Assembly (NCBI GenBank): GCA_008933045.1
Contig: WBXJ01000120.1
Span: forward strand, 1-9,057
Origin: Verrucomicrobiota bacterium
Lineage (GTDB): Bacteria; Verrucomicrobiota; Verrucomicrobiia; Limisphaerales; SXQI01
Reading direction: 5' to 3'
Length of the DNA stretch: 9,057 bases
Shown here: positions 1 to 8,700 of the stretch, piece by piece
Layout of the letters: each line of letters begins with the position of its first letter
How positions within the stretch are numbered: the first letter of the stretch is position 1
Position numbers and translations under genes: made by a program
The notes under the pieces: generated by a model
What the model was told of the DNA's origin: nothing
Database searches by the model: none
What the model saw: the letters and a program-made list of their open reading frames with translations, nothing else

Positions 1-1066
1 AAGTCTCCACGCTGTAGGTTTGCACACGCCCCCACGCGGGCCAGACTCCGTCTTTACGGGGCGATTGGCCATTGGCACCGCAAAGGATCAGGGTGCGACC
101 ATCGGTTGTGAAGCGTGCTTGAGTGATGCGTTTTTTGGTATCCACTGAATGCACCAAGCTGCCATCGCCAGCAGAAAAAACGGCGGCGTTCCAAGTGCCT
201 TGGGCTTGGCGACCGCCCATCACGAAATGCTTTCCGTCTGGATGCCAGGCCACGGTTTCCATCAATCCGGTGCCATGTTGACCGTCTTTGATTTGGTCAA
301 TGCGTTCACCCTTCTGCCAGTCCCAACGTTGCCAGGTCATTTTGCCGTTGCCGGCCATAGGGTCGTTCATGGGACCCATTCCGCAACCTAGCAGGGTGTG
401 ACCCTCGGGCGAAAAGGCGAGGCCATAAATGCCGCCACAATAATGATGGGTTTTAACAGTGCCCCAAGAGGTAAAATCGGAGGAGGTCCATCGGGAGACG
501 GGTTGCCCATCGGCGCAGTAGGGCAAATTCCACACGCGGACTTCGCCCATCATATTACCGGCGGCCAGATGTTGGCCGTCAGGACTAAAAGCGCAACTCA
601 ACACAGGAGGTGTGTGCGAAAAAGCGGCCACGGGTTTCCCTGTGTGCGTGTCGTAAATCTTGATCGAGGGCTCGGTCTCAGCAGCGGGCTCGTATTTCAA
701 TCCTCCGGGTAAATATTGGCCTGTGGTGGTGGCGAGCTTAGAACCGTCGGGAGACAATGCAATTTGCCAACTCCAAAAATTGTGGGCCGAGACGCGATTC
801 AGACACTTCCGTGTCGCGACATCATGCCAGAGTAACGAACCATCGTAGCCCGCAGAGATCACCGTCTTCCCATCGGGCAAGAGCACGCAACCACTGGCGA
901 AGGATTGGTGTTGGCCCTGAAATTCTTCGGCCTTGCCTGAGGTGAGATCCACGTCGTAAACCTTGCCATCGACGCAAGCCGCGAACGCGCGTGTGCCGTC
1001 CGGGGTCAGGGCCAGTCCGAGAGCGCCTGTGGTTAATTCGAAGTCGTGAACGAGTTTGATCTTCAT
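1..1066 (-). CDS. WD40 repeat (beta-propeller) protein, C-terminus cut by window edge
   Basis: I translated this frame from the ATG at 1066; it stays open for 355 codons to the window edge, so the C-terminus is missing. The protein has repeated WD40-type blades: a recurring S/T/L-P-D-G turn (residues 21-24, 64-67, 105-108, 161-164, 275-278 as HPDG) followed by strands ending in W/Y-D/N, for example GSLLWHD near 76-82, IKIYDTHTG at 135-143 and EVRVWN at 175-180. At least six blades are visible. The N-terminus (MKIKLVHDFE) has no signal peptide or membrane segment, so it probably stays in the cytoplasm, unlike its four exported neighbours. It starts 6 bases after the stop of the DUF1501 gene, so it is almost certainly co-transcribed and possibly translationally coupled; no Shine-Dalgarno is visible. 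WD40 genes next to PSCyt1/DUF1501 genes are a familiar arrangement in Planctomycetes and Verrucomicrobia. Propellers of this type usually bind proteins; the partner is unknown. Confidence 0.9.
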   Translation of the reverse strand, partial: MKIKLVHDFELTTGALGLALTPDGTRAFAACVDGKVYDVDLTSGKAEEFQGQHQSFASGCVLLPDGKTVISAGYDGSLLWHDVATRKCLNRVSAHNFWSWQIALSPDGSKLATTTGQYLPGGLKYEPAAETEPSIKIYDTHTGKPVAAFSHTPPVLSCAFSPDGQHLAAGNMMGEVRVWNLPYCADGQPVSRWTSSDFTSWGTVKTHHYCGGIYGLAFSPEGHTLLGCGMGPMNDPMAGNGKMTWQRWDWQKGERIDQIKDGQHGTGLMETVAWHPDGKHFVMGGRQAQGTWNAAVFSAGDGSLVHSVDTKKRITQARFTTDGRTLILCGANGQSPRKDGVWPAWGRVQTYSVET

Positions 1067-1072
1067 GGGAAG

Positions 1073-2407
1073 TTAGGCTAGGAGCTCACGGATGGGTGCC
1101 GCTTTATCTTCGACACGATGAAAAGTGGGCATCCCGACCAGATCGTACTCGGCGTGGGGATCGATCCCGAGGGCGGTGAAGATCGTCGCGAACAGGTTTT
1201 GTTCATTGTAAGGTTTTTCAATCACGTCCACGCCGTCTGCATCGGTGGCACCCGTCACGATGCCACGCTTCAGACCGCATCCGGTCATCATCATGCTCCA
1301 CGCGTTGGGGTAGTGGTCCCGACCTCGGGATGGATTCAGCCAAGGCGTTCGGCCAAACTCTCCCATAGCAATCACGAGTGTGGAATCGAGCAGCCCTCGT
1401 TCCTCAAGATCGTTCACTAGATGAAAGAGCACATGGTCGAGTTCGGGCACCAACATTTGGTGAATTTCGTGTTGGAACACGTGGTTATCCCAATTCATGC
1501 CGTTGGCGACCATAACGAACGGGGCCCCGTTTTCGACCAGATGCCGAGCCATTAGTGCATGTTGAGCAAAACTCCCGGGGCCAAATCGTTCGCGATCCTT
1601 GGCGGGAAGTTTGGTGACATCGAAAAGATTCGCACTGGCTGTCAAACCTTTCATTCGTTCAAAGGCGGCGTTCTGACTGCGAGCGATGGTGCTCCTGTGA
1701 TCTCGCTCAAACTTGGCGGTGAGGAATTTTCTTAAGGTCTCTCTGGCTTCGCGATCATGCTGCGGAATGGACTCGGAGTTTGCGTTAAGAAATTGAGTGT
1801 AATCCCCGCCGAGACGTACGGGGGCATGCTCCGCTCCGAGCCAACCCGCCCAGTTGCCTGCTTTGAAAGTCTCGAACTCGTTGCCGCCGGGGATCGGGTC
1901 GAGAAAGATGAAATTCGGCATCGGAGACTCCAACTGGCCCATGGCTTGAGAGAGAGCACTCCCAAGGGTAGGGCGAGTGAATCCGGCTCGCTCGGGATTT
2001 CCTCGTTGGAGAAGGGTGATGGCTTGAAGGTGCTCAGTCTGGGCCGTCTTCATGCTGCGGACGATGTTGAGTTTGTCAGCAATGCTGGCGCAACGCGGCA
2101 TCAGGGAGGAGAAATGAATTCCAGGTATCTTAGTCTGAATACTCCCGAAGGGGCCGCTGCTAGGTCGTCCGATCTTGGGATCCCATGTTTCGAATTGGCT
2201 GGGCGCACCACAGAGCCAAAGCAGAATGCAATGCTTTTGGGCCTTCTTGGTTTGGGCTGCAAAAACAGGGTTATGAAACAGGCCGGTAAAACTGGCAACC
2301 GTCGCAGCTGCGCCACCTGTCAAACCTTTGAGAAAAAGCCGCCGATGCAGCACGTGTTCATCAGTGCGACATTGCCCGAGATTGAGGTTCGAAGATTGAG
2401 GCTTCAT
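1073..2407 (-). CDS. DUF1501 family protein with Tat signal (divergent subfamily)
   Basis: This is a 444-residue DUF1501 protein. A Tat signal begins with the twin-arginine motif HRRLFLKG at 21-28, followed by a small/hydrophobic stretch to about residue 51, so the protein should be exported folded. Family landmarks are present: CGAPSQFETWDPK (66-78), a GPFGSI and PGI block (85-97), IVRSM (115-119), NWDNH (305-309), GEFGRTP (349-355) and GRDHYP (362-367). The family resembles the sulfatase/alkaline phosphatase fold, but its reaction is not established. I chose the ATG at 2407, two bases after the upstream stop. The frame also opens upstream at a TTG at 2452, but that would overlap the upstream gene by 43 bases and put 15 extra residues before the signal. 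Compared with the other DUF1501 protein here, Q71 and E73 replace H and D, and F406 replaces the His of the HATI motif; this matches a known second subfamily style. It is the middle gene of a tight trio with the cytochrome-like gene and the WD40 gene. Confidence 0.92.
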   Translation of the reverse strand: MKPQSSNLNLGQCRTDEHVLHRRLFLKGLTGGAAATVASFTGLFHNPVFAAQTKKAQKHCILLWLCGAPSQFETWDPKIGRPSSGPFGSIQTKIPGIHFSSLMPRCASIADKLNIVRSMKTAQTEHLQAITLLQRGNPERAGFTRPTLGSALSQAMGQLESPMPNFIFLDPIPGGNEFETFKAGNWAGWLGAEHAPVRLGGDYTQFLNANSESIPQHDREARETLRKFLTAKFERDHRSTIARSQNAAFERMKGLTASANLFDVTKLPAKDRERFGPGSFAQHALMARHLVENGAPFVMVANGMNWDNHVFQHEIHQMLVPELDHVLFHLVNDLEERGLLDSTLVIAMGEFGRTPWLNPSRGRDHYPNAWSMMMTGCGLKRGIVTGATDADGVDVIEKPYNEQNLFATIFTALGIDPHAEYDLVGMPTFHRVEDKAAPIRELLA

Positions 2408-2409
2408 GG

Positions 2410-4284
2410 TCACGGCATGGTCAAAAATTCGGCGTTCGTCAACAGTGCCCAAAGCAAATCACGCACAGCGTCGGCAGGTTGGTTGGGGCGATCGAGGATG
2501 AGGGTGGACGCCTGCGCCATCTCCTCAGCGTCCGGCAATCGGCTGTGCGCGGCAAGGAACGCATCGCGGATACGAATCGAAACATCAGGAAGAGCCACGA
2601 GCCGTGCCACGGTGCTGTTAGGTTCGGGCTTGAGGATGTCGCCAAGCTCGGATGAATTAGCCAAGAATTGAGCCTGCTGAAACGTGGCGTTGTATTCCTT
2701 CGGCAAGAGGTCGGGAATCGCGGCGATCACGTTGCGCCTCAATGTATCATCCGCGGGTGCGAGCCCAGCAACGATGCGCCAGGAGCGCGAGATTTGCTCG
2801 GCGCCAAGGGGACGCTCCAGTGCACCAGCGAACGCCTCTGGTGGTGCGTCTCCAGGGGCCAATCCGTAAACACGACTGAGCACGATGCCACGCACCACGC
2901 GGCGGACATCATATTGGTGAGTCGCAAAATCCTGGGCCAACCAATCGAGAAGTTTGGGATGACTCGGGGCGTTGCGGGCGTTCATCTCATCCGCCGGATG
3001 CACAAGACCTCGACCCGTTAGCGTGGCCCATGTGCGATTGACGAAAGCACGGGCCAGGAGCGGATTATTCTGAGTGGCGGCATCGGCGAAGGCGGCGCGG
3101 CGAGAGAATTTTGGCACGCGAACCTTAGCTGAGGGATCAATATATTTATCCTCCTTATCTTCCTCTTTTTGATCTGGAGCAGGCCGCGTCTCCTCGACCG
3201 AAGAACCTTGCAGTAGCTTGATGATGGCGGGTTGAGACTCCTTCTTGAGATTGGTGAAGTTGATGAACCCACCCACAGCGGACTCAGAAACGGTGGAGCC
3301 GCCATCCACATTCTTGCTGCGATTAAAGGCTGCTACCAGACCCCAGTAGTGGGCTTGTTTAATCTCGCGAGCCAGCGGGTGATCGTGGCACTGAGCGCAA
3401 TCAATTTTGGTGCCATACACAATAGGTGCGACCGCTTCGGCGATGTTTTGGTGATTGTCTCGACGTTCGTAAAGGAACCACGAGGCACCGCGACTCTCCG
3501 GTTTATCAGATCGCGCATTCAACACATCGCGCACCGTCTCATTCCAAGGACGATTTGAACGAAAGGAACTCTCAAGAAAGGTCCACCAACCATTTTGCTT
3601 CCGTCGATCCTCATGGTTGTCGCGTTTGGTCCGGCCCATCAGAATCACGTCCCAAACTTCGCGCATCCGCACGACATAATCCTCCGAGGCTAGCAATTGA
3701 TCGACAAGGGTCGCTCGCTTTGAGTCGGCGGGGTCATCGAGAAACTTTGCAAGTTCAATGGGTGTGGGAATGCGTCCCGCGAGGTCAAGATAGACTCGGC
3801 GGCACCAAGCCCGCTCATCGACCGAAGGTGCTGGCTTGACTCCACGTCCCTCCCAACCCTCGGCGATCAGGGTATCAATCGCTTGTGGCACCGTGTCAAA
3901 TGTACGGGGCGTTGGCGCTTTACGGGTTTGGTCTGCAGGGGTCTCAGCCATTGCAGCAATCCATTCGCGGATAGCCTCGCGTTGGACGTCGGTGAGTTGC
4001 TTCTTGGGCGGCATGTGCGGATCAGCACCCGCCGCGAGATACGTGTAGAGCCGGCTCTCCATTGGTTTTCCAGGGATGAGAACTGCTCCTTCATCACCGC
4101 CCTTGAGGACTGCCTCTGGGGTGTCGAGTTCAAGGCCGCTTTTCTGTTCGATGGGGCCATGACATTTGACACATTGGATATCAAAAATGGGTTGGACCTT
4201 GCCTGTCCAAAGGGTCGTGACATCCGCAGCACGGGTGGCCGCGAGTGAGAGCAACAGAATAACCGCAAATGTCCAAGGCATCAT
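2410..4284 (-). CDS. Exported PSCyt1-DUF1549-DUF1553 cytochrome-like protein (short form)
   Basis: This is a 624-residue protein with a Sec signal peptide (MMPWTFAVILLLSLAATRAA, likely cut near residue 20). Domain order: PSCyt1 heme-c domain at about 25-115 with CVKCH at 38-42 as the heme attachment site and M91 in HMPP as a likely distal ligand; DUF1549 at about 130-330 with a second CxxCH, CAQCHDHPL, at 296-304; then a highly charged linker (about 361-385, rich in E, K and D); then DUF1553 at about 392-620, with RAFVNRTWA at 412-420 and SHPKLLDWLA at 441-450. I chose the ATG at 4284. The frame also extends to a GTG at 4341, but that adds 19 residues in front of an ordinary signal peptide. 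The domain combination is typical of Planctomycetes and Verrucomicrobia; electron transfer outside the cytoplasm is inferred from the heme motif only. It ends two bases before the DUF1501 start, so the two proteins probably work as a pair. Confidence 0.93.
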   Translation of the reverse strand: MMPWTFAVILLLSLAATRAADVTTLWTGKVQPIFDIQCVKCHGPIEQKSGLELDTPEAVLKGGDEGAVLIPGKPMESRLYTYLAAGADPHMPPKKQLTDVQREAIREWIAAMAETPADQTRKAPTPRTFDTVPQAIDTLIAEGWEGRGVKPAPSVDERAWCRRVYLDLAGRIPTPIELAKFLDDPADSKRATLVDQLLASEDYVVRMREVWDVILMGRTKRDNHEDRRKQNGWWTFLESSFRSNRPWNETVRDVLNARSDKPESRGASWFLYERRDNHQNIAEAVAPIVYGTKIDCAQCHDHPLAREIKQAHYWGLVAAFNRSKNVDGGSTVSESAVGGFINFTNLKKESQPAIIKLLQGSSVEETRPAPDQKEEDKEDKYIDPSAKVRVPKFSRRAAFADAATQNNPLLARAFVNRTWATLTGRGLVHPADEMNARNAPSHPKLLDWLAQDFATHQYDVRRVVRGIVLSRVYGLAPGDAPPEAFAGALERPLGAEQISRSWRIVAGLAPADDTLRRNVIAAIPDLLPKEYNATFQQAQFLANSSELGDILKPEPNSTVARLVALPDVSIRIRDAFLAAHSRLPDAEEMAQASTLILDRPNQPADAVRDLLWALLTNAEFLTMP

Positions 4285-4368
4285 CTTACGAGACCCACTA
4301 TAAAGCACGCACCTGTTTGAGCAATGGGCTTGTGAGTGCACACAATGAATTTTTAGGGATGCAAAGGT
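4285..4368 (-). other. 84-bp gap between the two modules
   Basis: This is the largest spacer inside the block; the others are 2, 6 and 9 bases. On the minus strand it has no G+C-rich hairpin followed by a T run, so I see no intrinsic terminator and read-through from the upstream pair is likely. It holds a possible promoter (separate entry) and an imperfect palindrome around GTGCAC at 4333-4344 (TG-a-GTGCAC-a-CA) that could be an operator, although such short palindromes arise by chance. If the alternative GTG start at 4341 were used for the downstream gene, part of this gap would be coding. Confidence 0.5.
4297..4324 (-). promoter_or_regulatory. Possible sigma-70-like promoter for the second module
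   Basis: On the minus strand TTGCTC (4324-4319) lies 16 bases before TATAGT (4302-4297). The -10 matches TATAAT at five of six positions; the -35 matches TTGACA only at its first three. The -10 ends 12 bases before the preferred ATG at 4284, so a transcript would have a very short leader of roughly five bases. That would fit the absence of a Shine-Dalgarno sequence. The match is weak and the consensus is that of a different phylum, so this is tentative. Confidence 0.25.
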
Positions 4369-5784
4369 TTAACTCAAAAGCCCACGCACGACATTGCCCG
4401 AGACATCAGTCAGCCGATAGTCGCGGCCCGTGTGCCGGTAGGTGAGGCGTTCATGATCGAAACCAAGAAGGTGCAGAATAGTCGCGTGGAAGTCGTGCAC
4501 GTGCACAGGATCTTTGCCGACATTGATGCCAAAATCATCGGATTCCCCATACACCGTCCCAGCCTTGACGCCAGCACCCGCAAGCCAGCTCGAAAAGACC
4601 CAGTGATGGTGTTCTCGCCCATTCGCATTCTTGGCTTCGACAAAGGGTGTACGACCGAATTCAGTGGTCCAAACAACCAACGTGTCCTCTAGCATCCCGC
4701 GTTGTTTTAAATCACGCAGCAATCCTGCGATTGCCTGATCGACATTCTTCGCTAACGGAGCGTGCGTGAGCATATCGCCATGAGCATCCCAGTTTCCAGA
4801 GGAGCCGGTGTCGATCAGCTCGACGAACCGAACGCCTTGCTCGACGAGGCGACGTGCCATCAAGCATTGCCATCCAAAGCCATTCGTCTCGCCCCGTTTC
4901 AAACCATAGAGATCCAAAGTGGCATCGCTTTCCTTCGAGAGATCCAGCACTTGAGGAACCTCCATCTGCATTCCAAAGGCAGTCTCAAAGGAGCGAATAC
5001 GTGCTTGAAGCAATGGATCAAAGGATCGTGACGCTACGTGACGCTGATTCATTCGCCCCATTAACCCGAGTTCCAATTCCTGAAGGGCACTGTTGGCAAC
5101 TCGGCGTTTGACATTAGCGATCGGCTCCGCGCCCGGCACAATGAGAGTTCCCTGATGGGCACCCGGCAAAAAATCGCTCCCCCACACCTGGCCACCTGCA
5201 TAAGGCGATTGTGGGGCGATAACTACAAAGGAGGGCAGATTACGGTTGATGGTTCCCAGGCCGTAGCTCACCCACGATCCGAGGCTCGGTCGCGCAAAGG
5301 TGAACGAGCCTGTGTGCATTCCTAGCGTGGCTTCGTAGTGGTTGGTGTGATCCGATTTCATGGAACGAATCACACAAAGATCATCGACACACTCGGCTTG
5401 GTGAGGAAACAACGAGCTGACTTGCGTCCCGCATTTTCCATGAGGCGCAAAGTCCCACTGGGGACGTTTGAGAAACATTTTATAGTTCCCTTTGCGGCCC
5501 TGATATTCGTTCACGTCGGCGGTGGTCCCTGCGGCCGCGAAAAGTTTTGGCTTCGGATCCCATGAATCCACATGGGACACGCCGCCGCTCATGTAGAGAA
5601 AAATCACGCGCTTCGCTTTCGCTGGAAGCGGAGGAGTTTTGGCAGCAAGTGGATCAACCGCAGCAGACCCGACCGCATCCTCTGCGATTAATTGTGAAAC
5701 AAGGCCGGGCAACAAAGCCGACCCACCCACCATCGATCGAAGGAATCCACGGCGGCTAAAATCGAAACTGGTCTGGGGTTTCAT
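4369..5784 (-). CDS. DUF1501 family protein with Tat signal (canonical subfamily)
   Basis: This is a 471-residue DUF1501 protein. The twin-arginine motif SRRGFLR (10-16) is followed by a hydrophobic stretch and a probable cleavage region near 34-45, indicating Tat export. Conserved landmarks run the full length: YMSGGVSHVDSWDPKP (64-79), a glycine-rich G-x-G block around 115-125 before SSLFPHQAECVDDL, RPSLGSWVSYGLG (165-177), NWDAHGD (331-337), TTEFGRTP (373-380), GREHHHW (389-395), HVHDFHATILHLLG (428-441) and RHTGRDYRLTDVSG (450-463). The His/Asp-rich motifs suit a metal-binding site of the sulfatase/alkaline phosphatase-like fold, though no activity is proven for the family. The ATG at 5784 lies nine bases after the stop of the large PSCyt1-DUF1549 gene. 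No Shine-Dalgarno is visible, so coupled translation is plausible. This subfamily commonly sits beside long DUF1549/DUF1553 proteins. Confidence 0.95.
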   Translation of the reverse strand: MKPQTSFDFSRRGFLRSMVGGSALLPGLVSQLIAEDAVGSAAVDPLAAKTPPLPAKAKRVIFLYMSGGVSHVDSWDPKPKLFAAAGTTADVNEYQGRKGNYKMFLKRPQWDFAPHGKCGTQVSSLFPHQAECVDDLCVIRSMKSDHTNHYEATLGMHTGSFTFARPSLGSWVSYGLGTINRNLPSFVVIAPQSPYAGGQVWGSDFLPGAHQGTLIVPGAEPIANVKRRVANSALQELELGLMGRMNQRHVASRSFDPLLQARIRSFETAFGMQMEVPQVLDLSKESDATLDLYGLKRGETNGFGWQCLMARRLVEQGVRFVELIDTGSSGNWDAHGDMLTHAPLAKNVDQAIAGLLRDLKQRGMLEDTLVVWTTEFGRTPFVEAKNANGREHHHWVFSSWLAGAGVKAGTVYGESDDFGINVGKDPVHVHDFHATILHLLGFDHERLTYRHTGRDYRLTDVSGNVVRGLLS

Positions 5785-5793
5785 TGAGGTATT

Positions 5794-8700
5794 TCAGTCA
5801 AGGTGAAGAAACTCGTTACTTCCAAAAAGCGACCTCACGTAGGCCGCTAACGCTCCGGCCTCGGGATCAACCTGACCCGCTGCCGTGAGTTCCGCTCGGT
5901 AAGCCGCGAGGAACACGGCGGCCTCCGATTGCTCAATGGGTGAGGGGGAGCGGCCGGTGGTCAGTCTCCAAGCCTGATTGACTCGTTGGACATCGTTCGG
6001 CTGGTTGGCCCGTAGGTGGTTGGCGCATTTTGCGGCCATCTCATGGACGAAAGGTGAATTAAGAAAATAGAGAGCTTGAGTCGGCACCGTTGTAGGGCGT
6101 CGATCGGCAGTGGTGGCGTTGGGATCAGGTCCATCAAAAAGGGCCAGAAACGGGTGGCGTTTGATCCGTTGCGTCATCAAGTAAATGCTCCGTTGCTGGT
6201 GTTCATAAACAGCACTGAACGGCCCGTGTTGACTAAAAGTCGCGGTGACAGGGGATGGAAATGCGTGCTCGCGACCCGGCCCAGGTTTCAATTCGTGACT
6301 GATGGCAAGCATCGCGTCGCGTAATTCTTCCGCACCCAAGCGACGACGTTCAAAGGAGGAATAATCGTGGGATGTGGAGTTGCCCTCCAAACGCGGGCTA
6401 CTTTGTTGATAGGTCGCACTGAGCATGAGCAGGCGGTGCATTGCTTTCATGGACCAACCGCTCCGCCGAAACTGCGTTGCTAAATAATCTAGCAATTCAG
6501 GATGTGTCGGCTCCTGACCGCGGATACCAAAATCGTTCGGTGTGGAAACAAGGCCGCGTCCAAAATGGTATTGCCAGAGCCGATTGACCATGACTCGTGC
6601 GGTGAGGGGATTCTCGGGGCGAGTGAGCCATTGGGCCAATTCGAAGCGACCACTTCCACGAGTGCCGGTTGGCAATGCCCGTCCTCCCAGAGCTTTAATG
6701 AATCCGCGAGGTGACTCCTCACCGGGCCGATCAGGTTCTCCGCGCATCTGGAGTCGGGCATCATGCGGTGTCCCTTCGACAACCCCATACGCCATCTCGA
6801 ATGGCCCGTTGATCAGCAAGGTCGTCAGCTTCTCGCTATCCACCTTGATGTCGCCTTTGTCTGCATTGGCGATGCTGCCATTGGTTGAGACCGTTGGGAT
6901 GAGGTGAAACTGGGCGGCGAAATTATCAATCTCCAGACTCGGCAGTGCTGAGTTTTGGCGAGCCTTGGAATCCCATTGGACATGATCAAGATTGCCGGTC
7001 CACTTTGAAGCGAATTGATTTTTCGAAATTTCCTGCGTGCCATCCCTTCGGCCCAGAGTGCCTGTAAACGTTCGCTGAGTGAGGTCAAGCGTCAGTTGGA
7101 GGTTGTGCCATTGCGAAGGGGCCACCGTCGCGAGTTTTTCAACGCGGCCTCTACGAAACGTCGAGACAGCATCTGAGGAGATCAGCAACTCGACCGCAGG
7201 CGAACCGGTTTGAGCTCCGATCCAGAATCGATGGGCACCCATCGCAGCAGCCTCCGGAGCTGCCACCCTAAAATCAATGTTCACATACAGCAGCCGATCG
7301 TTGGTACGTGTTGGGTGCGGATACAGAGCTTCGGTCAGGTGATAGTCATGCTCGCCACCAGCAACGTTTGCACCGAATTTTCCTAGCGGATACAGGTTTT
7401 TAAAAGGACTTTGCGCCGCCATCGAGACGCTGACTTTTCCCTCGGATCGCCACGGAGGAACAATGAAACCGTAGCTACCGCCGGCTGCATCCTTTTGTGT
7501 CTCGAAATCGCCATCCGGATCGTGGAGCGAACGAAAAACACCGCCGGGGACGTTCCCTTTTCGATCCTTGAGCCCAGCAGAAAGTGCCGCTACCTGTTGA
7601 TCATATTCGCGCCAAGCTGGCTGGGATTCTTGAGGCGGAATCAGCGGTACCATGGACCTCATGAGCGGCTTCTGCTCCGAACCCGGGAATGGAAAGCGGG
7701 TGCTGGAAAAAATCCCGTAGAGCGCGTAATAATCCTGCATCGAAATAGGATCGAACTTATGGTCGTGGCAACGGGCACATCCTAAACTCAACCCAAGGAC
7801 CGTTTGCCCCATGGTATCCAAAGTGTCCTGCAAAGTGAGGTGATGATACTTCTCCGAATCAAAACCGAACCGGCGTGAAATGGCGAGAAACCCGGTGGCG
7901 ACCACGCGCTCAGCATAACGAGCCTGTGCGCCGCGTTCAGCGAGAATATCACCCGCGATTTGCTCACGGATGAACTCGTCATAAGGCTTATCGGCATTGA
8001 AAGAATCAACCACGTAATTCCGGTAACGCCAAGCCAGTCCCACGGGGTAATCAGCCGTGTCGCCGGCGGTGTCAGCATACCTGACAATATCCAACCAGTG
8101 GCGTCCCCAGTGCTCACCATAGGCACGGGATTCTAATAAGCGATCGACGACTTGGGAGAACGCTGCCGGAGATCGGTCGTTGATAAACTCATCCACCTCT
8201 TCCGGAGTCGGCGGTAAGCCTGTGAGATCATAAGTCGCACGCCGGATCAGCGTGTATCGATCAGCCGGCTCAGCGGGACTTCCACCGTTGGCTTCTATCT
8301 TTGCCAGAATAAATCGATCCACCGAATTGGCAGGCCATTTGGACTTTTTAACACTCGGCGGCCGTGGATTTTTAATGGGTGCAAACGCCCACGACTTGGA
8401 GGCCAAAGGTGCCGTGCCTTGGGCTGTCTCAGGATACGGTGCACCCATCGAGACCCATCGCACGAGGTCTGCAATGTTAGCCTCAGGCAGCTTCTTGGCT
8501 CCGTCCTTATTAGGCGGCATTTGAAAATCTGGATCCTCGTACCGCACCGCGCGGATCAGGGCACTCTGTTCAGGGTGTCCAGCGACAACGATGGTTCCGT
8601 CCGTTCCCCCCTTTAAAAAATCTGCCTGAGTATCCAGCTTGAGAGCGCCCTTCACTTTTTTAGCCTCGGTGCTATGACAGGGATAACAATGCTCTACGAA

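Noticed and set aside
149..945. Several plus-strand open frames in the first kilobase
   Set aside because: The minus strand here reads as a clear WD40 protein with repeated S/L-P-D-G turns; the plus-strand frames are short, overlapping and without family features.
2408..2452. Longer form of the second DUF1501 protein starting at 2452
   Set aside because: The start would be TTG, would overlap the preceding gene by 43 bases, and would place 15 unrelated residues before the Tat signal.
1757..2671. Plus-strand open frame of 304 codons
   Set aside because: It lies opposite two well-supported minus-strand genes, crosses their junction, and its product has no recognisable domain, signal or motif. 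It is a shadow of the minus-strand coding.
4285..4341. Longer form of the short cytochrome-like protein starting at 4341
   Set aside because: The start would be GTG and would add 19 polar residues in front of a complete Sec signal peptide; the ATG at 4284 is simpler.
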